Positions 49,035-61,300 of a stretch of DNA of 64,000 bases are shown here, in pieces. Origin of the DNA: Rhopalosiphum padi (lineage: Eukaryota; Arthropoda; Insecta; Hemiptera; Aphididae); the NCBI RefSeq assembly GCF_020882245.1, contig NW_026869996.1, positions 3,333,592-3,397,591 on the forward strand, given 5' to 3'. Each line of letters opens with the position of its first letter. The first letter of the stretch is position 1. The position numbers and the translations under genes are program-made. The notes beneath the pieces were generated by a model. That model did not search any database. It was given only the letters and a program-made list of their open reading frames with translations, and was not told the DNA's origin.

Positions 49035-52000
49035 CATGAATTTATGGTTTTTTTAATACTTTTTAAGGAAATTTCTGGTTTTAAATCATTTATTATGGGG
49101 GTTTGTTAAGGAAAAATATTAAATTTAATGTATTTGATGGTATTAAATCGTTTATTATTGGGGGTTGTTAAGGAAAAATTTTAAATTTAATTTAATTGAT
49201 GGATTTAAAGCGGTTTTTATGGGGTTTTTTGATGAATAAATGGTATTTTTAATTAATTTTAAGGAAATTTCTGGTTTTTAATCATATATTATGGGTGTTT
49301 TGTTAAGGAAAAATGTTAAATTTAATTTATTTGATGGATTTAAAGCGGTTTTTTTGATGAATTAATGGTATTTTTTAATAAATTTCTGGTTTTTAATAAT
49401 TTATTATGGGGGTTTGTTAAGGAAAAATGTTAAATTTATTATATTTGATGGATTTAAAGCAGTTTTTTGATGAATTAATGGTATTTTTAATAAATTTCAT
49501 GAATTTATGGTTTTTTTAATACTTTTTAAGGAAATTTCTGGTTTTAAATCATTTATTATGGGGGTTTGTTAAGGAAAAATATTAAATTTAATGTATTTGA
49601 TGGTATTAAATCGTTTATTATTGGGGGTTGTTAAGGAAAAATTTTAAATTTAATTTAATTGATGGATTTAAAGCGGTTTTTATGGGGTTTTTTTGATGAA
49701 TTAATGGTATTTTTAATTAATTTTAAGGAAATTTCTGGTTTTTAATCATTTATTATAGGGGTTTGTTAAGGAAATATGTTAAATTTATTTTAATTGATGG
49801 ATTTAAAGCGGTTTTTATGGGGTTTTTTGATGAATTAATGGTATTTTTAATAAATTTTAAGGAAATTTCTGGTTTTTAATCATATATTATGGGTGTTTTG
49901 TTAAGGAAAAATGTTAAATTTAATTTATTTGATGGATTTAAAGCGGTTTTTTTGATGAATTAATGGTTTTTTAATAAATTTCTGGTTTTTAATCATTTAT
50001 TATGGGGGTTTGTTAAGGAAAAATGTTAAATTTAATTTATTTGATGGATTTAAAGCGGTTTTTATGGGGTTTTTTGATGAATTAATGGTATTTTTAATAA
50101 ATTTTAAGGAAATTTCTGGTTTTTAATCTTTTATTATGGGGGTTTGTTAAGGAAAAATGTTAAATTTAATTTAATGGATGGATATAAAGCAGTTTTTTGA
50201 TGAATTAATAATATTTTTAATAAATTTCAAGGAAATTTCTGGTTTTTAATCATTTATTATGGGGGTTTGTTAAGGAAAAATGTTAAATTTAATTTATTTG
50301 ATGGATTTAAATCGTTTATTATTGGGGGTTGTTAAGGAAAAATTTTAAATTTAATTTAATTGATGGATTTTAAAGCGGTTTTTATGGGGTTTTTTGATGA
50401 ATTAATGGTATTTTTAATTAATTTTAAGGAAATTTCTGGTTTTTAATCATATATTATGGGTGTTTTGTTAAGGAAAAATGTTAAATTTAATTTATTTGAT
50501 GGATTTAAAGCGGTTTTTTGATGAATTAATGGTATTTTTTAATAAATTTCTGGTTTTTAATAATTTATTATGGGGGTTTGTTAAGGAAAAATGTTAAATT
50601 TATTATATTTGATGGATTTAAAGCAGTTTTTTGATGAATTAATGGTATTTTTAATAAATTTCATGAATTTATGGTTTTTTTAATACTTTTTAAGGAAATT
50701 TCTGGTTTTAAATCATTTATTATGGGGGTTTGTTAAGGAAAAATATTAAATTTAATGTATTTGATGGTATTAAATCGTTTATTATTGGGGGTTGTTAAGG
50801 AAAAATTTTAAATTTAATTTAATTGATGGATTTAAAGCGGTTTTTATGGGGTTTTTTTGATGAATTAATGGTATTTTTAATTAATTTTAAGGAAATTTCT
50901 GGTTTTTAATCATTTATTATAGGGGTTTGTTAAGGAAATATGTTAAATTTATTTTAATTGATGGATTTTAAAGCGGTTTTTATGGGGTTTTTTTGATGAA
51001 TTAATGGTATTTTTTAATAAATTTTAAGGAAATTTCTGGTTTTTAATCATATATTATGGGTGTTTTGTTAAGGAAAAATGTTAAATTTAATTTATTTGAT
51101 GGATTTAAAGCGGTTTTTTTGATGAATTAATGGTATTTTTAATAAATTTCTGGTTTTTAATCATTTATTATGGGGGTTTGTTAAGGAAAAATGTTAAATT
51201 TAATTTATTTGATGGATTTAAAGCGGTTTTTATGGGGTTTTTTGATGAATTAATGGTATTTTTAATAAATTTTAAGGAAATTTCTGGTTTTTAATCTTTT
51301 ATTATGGGGGTTTGTTAAGGAAAAATGTTAAATTTAATTTAATGGATGGATATAAAGCAGTTTTTTGATGAATTAATAATATTTTTAATAAATTTCAAGG
51401 AAAATTTCTGGTTTTTAATCATTTATTATGGGGGTTTGTTAAGGAAAAATGTTAAATTTAATTTATTTGATGGATTTAAAGCGGTTTTTTTGATGAATTA
51501 ATGGTATTTTTAATAAATTTCTGGTTTTTAATCATTTATTATGGGGGTTTGGTTAAGGAAAAATGTTAAATATAATTTATTTGATGGATTTAAAGCGGTT
51601 TTTATGGGGTTTTTTGATGAATTAATGGTATTTTTAATTAATTTTAAGGAAATTTATGGTGTTTAATCATTTATTATGGGGGTTTGTTAAGAAAATTGTT
51701 AAATTTAATTTAATTGATGGTTAAAAATCGGTTTTTATGGGGTTTTTTAATGAATTAATGGTATTTTTAATTAATTTTAAGGAAATTTCTGGTTTTTAAT
51801 CATTTATTATGGGGGTTTGTTAAGGAAATATGTTAAATTTAATTTAATTGATGGATTTAAAGCGGTTTTTATGGGGTTTTTTGATGAATTAATGGTATTT
51901 TTAATAAATTTCAAGGAAATTTCTGGTTTTTAATCATATATTATGGGTGTTTTGTTAAGGAAAAATGTTAAATTTAATTTATTTGATGGATTTAAAGCGG

Positions 52001-52148
52001 TTTTTTGATGAATTAATGGTATTTTTTAATAAATTTCTGGTTTTTAATAATTTATTATGGGGGTTTGTTAAGGAAAAATGTTAAATTTATTATATTTGAT
52101 GGATTTAAAGCAGTTTTTTGATGAATTAATGGTATTTTTAATAAATTT
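49035..52148 (+). repeat. Satellite B HOR unit 3 (about 3114 bp)
   Basis: Steps of 463, 1164 and 1487 bp. The third step is about 108 bp short, equal to one short monomer, lost near 51540 where sisters have an extra TATGGGTGTTTTG monomer. Confidence 0.85.
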
Positions 52149-55100
52149 CATGAATTTATGGTTTTTTTAATACTTTTTAAGGAAATTTCTGGTTTTAAAT
52201 CATTTATTATGGGGGTTTGTTAAGGAAAAATATTAAATTTAATGTATTTGATGGTATTAAATCGTTTATTATTGGGGGTTGTTAAGGAAAAATTTTAAAT
52301 TTAATTTAATTGATGGATTTAAAGCGGTTTTTATGGGGTTTTTTTGATGAATAAATGGTATTTTTAATTAATTTTAAGGAAATTTCTGGTTTTTAATCAT
52401 ATATTATGGGTGTTTTGTTAAGGAAAAATGTTAAATTTAATTTATTTGATGGATTTAAAGCGGTTTTTTTGATGAATTAATGGTATTTTTTAATAAATTT
52501 CTGGTTTTTAATAATTTATTATGGGGGTTTGTTAAGGAAAAATGTTAAATTTATTATATTTGATGGATTTAAAGCAGTTTTTTGATGAATTAATGGTATT
52601 TTTAATAAATTTCATGAATTTATGGTTTTTTTAATACTTTTTAAGGAAATTTCTGGTTTTAAATCATTTATTATGGGGGTTTGTTAAGGAAAAATATTAA
52701 ATTTAATGTATTTGATGGTATTAAATCGTTTATTATTGGGGGTTGTTAAGGAAAAATTTTAAATTTAATTTAATTGATGGATTTAAAGCGGTTTTTATGG
52801 GGTTTTTTGATGAATTAATGGTATTTTTAATTAATTTTAAGGAAATTTCTGGTTTTTAATCATTTATTATAGGGGTTTGTTAAGGAAATATGTTAAATTT
52901 ATTTTAATTGATGGATTTAAAGCGGTTTTTATGGGGTTTTTTGATGAATTAATGGTATTTTTAATAAATTTTAAGGAAATTTCTGGTTTTTAATCATATA
53001 TTATGGGTGTTTTGTTAAGGAAAAATGTTAAATTTAATTTATTTGATGGATTTAAAGCGGTTTTTTGATGAATTAATGGTTTTTTTAATAAATTTCTGGT
53101 TTTTAATCATTTATTATGGGGGTTTGTTAAGGAAAAATGTTAAATTTAATTTATTTGATGGATTTAAAGCGGTTTTTATGGGGTTTTTTGATGAATTAAT
53201 GGTATTTTTAATAAATTTTAAGGAAATTTCTGGTTTTTAATCTTTTATTATGGGGGTTTGTTAAGGAAAAATGTTAAATTTAATTTAATGGATGGATATA
53301 AAGCAGTTTTTTGATGAATTAATAATATTTTTAATAAATTTCAAGGAAATTTCTGGTTTTTAATCATTTATTATGGGGGTTTGTTAAGGAAAAATGTTAA
53401 ATTTAATTTATTTGATGGATTTAAATCGTTTATTATTGGGGGTTGTTAAGGAAAAATTTTAAATTTAATTTAATTGATGGATTTAAAGCGGTTTTTATGG
53501 GGTTTTTTGATGAATTAATGGTATTTTTAATTAATTTTAAGGAAATTTCTGGTTTTTAATCATATATTATGGGTGTTTTGTTAAGGAAAAATGTTAAATT
53601 TAATTTATTTGATGGATTTAAAGCGGTTTTTTTGATGAATTAATGGTATTTTTTAATAAATTTCTGGTTTTTAATAATTTATTATGGGGGTTTGTTAAGG
53701 AAAAATGTTAAATTTATTATATTTGATGGATTTAAAGCAGTTTTTTGATGAATTAATGGTATTTTTAATAAATTTCATGAATTTATGGTTTTTTTAATAC
53801 TTTTTAAGGAAATTTCTGGTTTTAAATCATTTATTATGGGGGTTTGTTAAGGAAAAATATTAAATTTAATGTATTTGATGGTATTAAATCGTTTATTATT
53901 GGGGGTTGTTAAGGAAAAATTTTAAATTTAATTTAATTGATGGATTTAAAGCGGTTTTTATGGGGTTTTTTTGATGAATTAATGGTATTTTTAATTAATT
54001 TTAAGGAAATTTCTGGTTTTTAATCATTTATTATAGGGGTTTGTTAAGGAAATATGTTAAATTTATTTTAATTGATGGATTTAAAGCGGTTTTTTATGGG
54101 GTTTTTTGATGAATTAATGGTATTTTTAATAAATTTTAAGGAAATTTCTGGTTTTTAATCATATATTATGGGTGTTTTGTTAAGGAAAAATGTTAAATTT
54201 AATTTATTTGATGGATTTAAAGCGGTTTTTTGATGAATTAATGGTATTTTTAATAAATTTCTGGTTTTTAATCATTTATTATGGGGGTTTGTTAAGGAAA
54301 AATGTTAAATTTAATTTATTTGATGGATTTAAAGCGGTTTTTATGGGGTTTTTTGATGAATTAATGGTATTTTTAATAAATTTTAAGGAAATTTCTGGTT
54401 TTTAATCTTTTATTATGGGGGTTTGTTAAGGAAAAATGTTAAATTTAATTTAATGGATGGATATAAAGCAGTTTTTTGATGAATTAATAATATTTTTAAT
54501 AAATTTCAAGGAAATTTCTGGTTTTTAATCATTTATTATGGGGGTTTGTTAAGGAAAAATGTTAAATTTAATTTATTTGATGGATTTAAAGCGGTTTTTT
54601 TGATGAATTAATGGTATTTTTAATAAATTTCTGGTTTTTAATCATTTATTATGGGTGTTTTGTTAAGGAAAAATGTTAAATTTAATTTATTTGATGGATT
54701 TAAAGCGGTTTTTTGATGAATTAATGGTATTTTTAATAAATTTCTGGTTTTTAATCATTTATTATGGGGGTTTGTTAAGGAAAAATGTTAAATATAATTT
54801 ATTTGATGGATTTAAAGCGGTTTTTATGGGGTTTTTTGATGAATTAATGGTATTTTTAATTAATTTTAAGGAAATTTATGGTGTTTAATCATTTATTATG
54901 GGGGTTTGTTAAGAAAATTGTTAAATTTAATTTAATTGATGGTTATAAATCGGTTTTTATGGGGTTTTTTAATGAATTAATGGTATTTTTAATTAATTTT
55001 AAGGAAATTTCTGGTTTTTAATCATTTATTATGGGGGTTTGTTAAGGAAATATGTTAAATTTAATTTAATTGATGGATTTAAAGCGGTTTTTATGGGGTT

Positions 55101-55370
55101 TTTTGATGAATTAATGGTATTTTTAATAAATTTCAAGGAAATTTCTGGTTTTTAATCATATATTATGGGTGTTTTGTTAAGGAAAAATGTTAAATTTAAT
55201 TTATTTGATGGATTTAAAGCGGTTTTTTGATGAATTAATGGTATTTTTTAATAAATTTCTGGTTTTTAATAATTTATTATGGGGGTTTGTTAAGGAAAAA
55301 TGTTAAATTTATTATATTTGATGGATTTAAAGCAGTTTTTTGATGAATTAATGGTATTTTTAATAAATTT
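52149..55370 (+). repeat. Satellite B HOR unit 4 (about 3222 bp)
   Basis: Landmarks at 52149, 52613, 53776 and 55371 give steps of 464, 1163 and 1595 bp, almost identical to unit 2. Confidence 0.85.
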
Positions 55371-58300
55371 CATGAATTTATGGTTTTTTTAATACTTTTT
55401 AAGGAAATTTCTGGTTTTAAATCATTTATTATGGGGGTTTGTTAAGGAAAAATATTAAATTTAATGTATTTGATGGTATTAAATCGTTTATTATTGGGGG
55501 TTGTTAAGGAAAAATTTTAAATTTAATTTAATTGATGGATTTAAAGCGGTTTTTATGGGGTTTTTTGATGAATTAATGGTATTTTTAATTAATTTTAAGG
55601 AAATTTATGGTGTTTAATCATTTATTTTGGGGGTTTGTTAAGAAAATTGTTAAATTTAATTTAATTGATGGTTTTAAATCGGTTTTTATGGGGTTTTTTA
55701 ATGAATTAATGGTATTTTTAATTAATTTTAAGGAAATTTCTGGTTTTTAATCATATATTATGGGTGTTTTGTTAAGGAAAAATGTTAAATTTAATTTATT
55801 TGATGGATTTAAAGCGGTTTTTTGATGAATTAATGGTATTTTTAATAAATTTCTGGTTTTTAATCATTTATTATGGGGGTTTGTTAAGGAAAAATGTTAA
55901 ATTTAATTTATTTGATGGATTTAAAGCGGTTTTTATGGGGTTTTTTGATGAATTAATGGTATTTTTAATAAATTTTAAGGAAATTTCTGGTTTTTAATCT
56001 TTTATTATGGGGGTTTGTTAAGGAAAAATGTTAAATTTAATTTAATGGATGGATATAAAGCAGTTTTTTGATGAATTAATAATATTTTTAATAAATTTCA
56101 AGGAAATTTCTGGTTTTTAATCATTTATTATGGGGGTTTGTTAAGGAAAAATGTTAAATTTAATTTATTTGATGGATTTAAAGCGGTTTTTTGATGAATT
56201 AATGGTATTTTTAATAAATTTCTGGTTTTTAATCATTTATTATGGGTGTTTTGTTAAGGAAAAATGTTAAATTTAATTTATTTGATGGATTTAAAGCGGT
56301 TTTTTGATGAATTAATGGTATTTTTAATAAATTTCTGGTTTTTAATCATTTATTATGGGGGTTTGTTAAGGAAAAATGTTAAATATAATTTATTTGATGG
56401 ATTTAAAGCGGTTTTTATGGGATTTTTTGATGAATTAATGGTATTTTTAATTAATTTTAAGGAAATTTATGGTGTTTAATCATTTATTATGGGGGTTTGT
56501 TAAGAAAATTGTTAAATTTAATTTAATTGATGGTTATAAATCGGTTTTTTATGGGGTTTTTTAATGAATTAATGGTATTTTTAATTAATTTTAAGGAAAT
56601 TTCTGGTTTTTAATCATTTATTATGGGGTTTGTTAAGGAAATATGTTAAATTTAATTTAATTGATGGATTTAAAGCAGTTTTTATGGGGTTTTTTGATGA
56701 ATTAATGGTATTTTTAATAAATTTCAAGGAAATTTCTGGTTTTTAATCATATATTATGGGTGTTTTGTTAAGGAAAAATGTTAAATTTAATTTATTTGAT
56801 GGATTTAAAGCGGTTTTTTTGATGAATTAATGGTATTTTTTAATAAATTTCTGGTTTTTAATAATTTATTATGGGGGTTTGTTAAGGAAAAATGTTAAAT
56901 TTATTATATTTGATGGATTTAAATCAGTTTTTTGATGAATTAATGGTATTTTTAATAAATTTCATGAATTTATGGTTTTTTTAATACTTTTTAAGGAAAT
57001 TTCTGGTTTTAAATCATTTATTAAGGGGGTTTGTTAAGGAAAAATATTAAATTTAATGTATTTGATGGTATTAAATCGTTTATTATTGGGGGTTGTTAAG
57101 GAAAAATTTTAAATTTAATTTAATTGATGGATTTAAAGCGGTTTTTATGGGGTTTTTTGATGAATTAATGGTATTTTTAATTAATTTTAAGGAAATTTCT
57201 GGTTTTTAATCATTTATTATGGGGGTTTGTTAAGGAAATATGTTAAATTTAATTTAATTGATGGATTTAAAGCGGTTTTTATGGGGTTTTTTGATGAATT
57301 AATGGTATTTTTAATAAATTTTAAGGAAATTTCTGGTTTTTAATCATATATTATGGGTGTTTTGTTAAGGAAAAATGTTAAATTTAATTTATTTGATGGA
57401 TTTAAAGCGGTTTTTTGATGAATTAATGGTATTTTTAATAAATTTCTGGTTTTTAATCATTTATTATGGGTGTTTTGTTAAGGAAAAATGTTAAATTTAA
57501 TTTATTTGATGGATTTAAAGCGGTTTTTTGATGAATTAATGGTATTTTTAATAAATTTTTGGTTTTTAATCATTTATTATGGGGGTTTGTTAAGGAAAAA
57601 TGTTAAATATAATTTATTTGATGGATTTAAAGCGGTTTTTATGGGGTTTTTTGATGAATTAATGGTATTTTTAATTAATTTTAAGGAAATTTCTGGTTTT
57701 TAATCTTTTATTATGGGGGTTTGTTAAGGAAAAATGTTAAATTTAATTTAATGGATGGATATAAAGCAGTTTTTTGATGAATTAATAATATTTTTAATAA
57801 ATTTCAAGGAAATTTCTGGTTTTTAATCATTTATTATGGGGGTTTGTTAAGGAAAAATGTTAAATTTAATTTATTTGATGGATTTAAAGCGGTTTTTTGA
57901 TGAATTAATGGTATTTTTAATAAATTTCTGGTTTGTAATCATTTATTATGGGTGTTTTGTTAAGGAAAAATGTTAAATTTAATTTATTTGATGGATTTAA
58001 AGCGGTTTTTTTGATGAATTAATGGTATTTTTAATAAATTTCTGGTTTTTAATCATTTATTATGGGGGTTTGTTAAGGAAAAATGTTAAATATAATTTAT
58101 TTGATGGATTTAAAGCGGTTTTTATGGGGTTTTTTGATGAATTAATGGTATTTTTAATTAATTTTAAGGAAATTTATGGTGTTTAATCATTTATTATGGG
58201 GGTTTGTTAAGAAAATTGTTAAATTTAATTTAATTGATGGTTATAAATCGGTTTTTATGGGGTTTTTTAATGAATTAATGGTATTTTTAATTAATTTTAA

Positions 58301-61300
58301 GGAAATTTCTGGTTTTTAATCATTTATTATGGGGGTTTGTTAAGGAAATATGTTAAATTTAATTTAATTGATGGATTTAAAGCGGTTTTTTGATGAATTA
58401 ATGGTATTTTTAATAAATTTCATGAATTTATGGTTTTTTTAATACTTTTTAAGGAAATTTCTGGTTTTAAATCATTTATTATGGGGGTTTGTTAAGGAAA
58501 AATATTAAATTTAATGTATTTGATGGTATTAAATCGTTTATTATTGGGGGTTGTTAAGGAAAAATTTTAAATTTAATTTAATTGATGGATTTAAAGCGGT
58601 TTTTATGGGGTTTTTTGATGAATTAATGGTATTTTTAATTAATTTTAAGGAAATTTCTGGTTTTTAATCATATATTATGGGTGTTTTGTTAAGGAAAAAT
58701 GTTAAATTTAATTTATTTGATGGATTTAAAGCGGTTTTTTGATGAATTAATGGTATTTTTTAATAAATTTCTGGTTTTTAATAATTTATTATGGGGGTTT
58801 GTTAAGGAAAAATGTTAAATTTATTATATTTGATGGATTTAAAGCAGTTTTTTGATGAATTAATGGTATTTTTAATAAATTTCATGAATTTATGGTTTTT
58901 TTAATACTTTTTAAGGAAATTTCTGGTTTTAAATCATTTATTATGGGGGTTTGTTAAGGAAAAATATTAAATTTAATGTATTTGATGGTATTAAATCGTT
59001 TATTATTGGGGGTTGTTAAGGAAAAATTTTAAATTTAATTTAATTGATGGATTTAAAGCGGTTTTTATGGGGTTTTTGGATGAATTAATGGTATTTTTAA
59101 TTAATTTTAAGGAAATTTCTGGTTTTTAATCATTTATTATAGGGGTTTGTTAAGGAAATATGTTAAATTTATTTTAATTGATGGATTTAAAGCGGTTTTT
59201 ATGGGGTTTTTTGATGAATTAATGGTATTTTTAATAAATTTTAAGGAAATTTCTGGTTTTTAATCATATATTATGGGTGTTTTGTTAAGGAAAAATGTTA
59301 AATTTAATTTATTTGATGGATTTAAAGCGGTTTTTTGATGAATTAATGGTATTTTTAATAAATTTCTGGTTTTTAATCATTTATTATGGGGGTTTGTTAA
59401 GGAAAAATGTTAAATTTAATTTATTTGATGGATTTAAAGCGGTTTTTATGGGGTTTTTTGATGAATTAATGGTATTTTTAATAAATTTTAAGGAAATTTC
59501 TGGTTTTTAATCTTTTATTATGGGGGTTTGTTAAGGAAAAATGTTAAATTTAATTTAATGGATGGATATAAAGCAGTTTTTTGATGAATTAATAATATTT
59601 TTAATAAATTTCAAGGAAATTTCTGGTTTTTAATCATTTATTATGGGGGTTTGTTAAGGAAAAATGTTAAATTTAATTTATTTGATGGATTTAAAGCGGT
59701 TTTTTGATGAATTAATGGTATTTTTAATAAATTTCATGAATTTATGGTTTTTTTAATACTTTTTAAGGAAATTTCTGGTTTTAAATCATTTATTATGGGG
59801 GTTTGTTAAGGAAAAATATTAAATTTAATGTATTTGATGGTATTAAATCGTTTATTATTGGGGGTTGTTAAGGAAAAATTTTAAATTTAATTTAATTGAT
59901 GGATTTTAAAGCGGTTTTTATGGGGTTTTTTGATGAATTAATGGTATTTTTAATTAATTTTAAGGAAATTTCTGGTTTTTAATCATATATTATGGGTGTT
60001 TTGTTAAGGAAAATGTTAAATTTAATTTATTTGATGGATTTAAAGCGGTTTTTTTGATGAATTAATGGTATTTTTTAATAAATTTCTGGTTTTTAATAAT
60101 TTATTATGGGGGTTTGTTAAGGAAAAATGTTAAATTTATTATATTTGATGGATTTAAAGCAGTTTTTTGATGAATTAATGGTATTTTTAATAAATTTCAT
60201 GAATTTATGGTTTTTTTAATACTTTTTAAGGAAATTTCTGGTTTTAAATCATTTATTATGGGGGTTTGTTAAGGAAAAATATTAAATTTAATGTATTTGA
60301 TGGTATTAAATCGTTTATTATTGGGGGTTGTTAAGGAAAAATTTTAAATTTAATTTAATTGATGGATTTAAAGCGGTTTTTATGGGGTTTTTTTGATGAA
60401 TTAATGGTATTTTTAATTAATTTTAAGGAAATTTCTGGTTTTTAATCATTTATTATAGGGGTTTGTTAAGGAAATATGTTAAATTTATTTTAATTGATGG
60501 ATTTAAAGCGGTTTTTATGGGGTTTTTTTGATGAATTAATGGTATTTTTAATAAATTTTAAGGAAATTTCTGGTTTTTAATCATATATTATGGGTGTTTT
60601 GTTAAGGAAAAATGTTAAATTTAATTTTTTTGATGGATTTAAAGCGGTTTTTTGATGAATTAATGGTATTTTTAATAAATTTCTGGTTTTTAATCATTTA
60701 TTATGGGGGTTTGTTAAGGAAAAATGTTAAATTTAATTTATTTGATGGATTTAAAGCGGTTTTTATGGGGTTTTTTGATGAATTAATGGTATTTTTAATA
60801 AATTTTAAGGAAATTTCTGGTTTTAATCTTTTATTATGGGGTTTGTTAAGGAAAAATGTTTAAATTTAATTTAATGGATGGATATAAAGCAGTTTTTTGA
60901 TGAATTAATAATATTTTTAATAAATTTCAAGGAAATTTCTGGTTTTTAATCATTTATTATGGGGGTTTGTTAAGGAAAAATGTTAAATTTAATTTATTTG
61001 ATGGATTTAAAGCGGTTTTTTGATGGAATTAATGGTATTTTTAATAAATTTCTGGTTTTTAATCATTTATTATGGGTGTTTTGTTAAGGAAAATGTTAAA
61101 TTTAATTTATTTGATGGATTTAAAGCGGTTTTTTGATGAATTAATGGTATTTTTAATAAATTTCTGGTTTTTAATCATTTATTATGGGGGTTTGTTAAGG
61201 AAAAATATTAAATTTAATGTATTTGATGGTATTAAATCGTTTATTATTGGGGGTTGTTAAGGAAAAATTTTAAATTTAATTTAATTGATGGATTTAAAGC

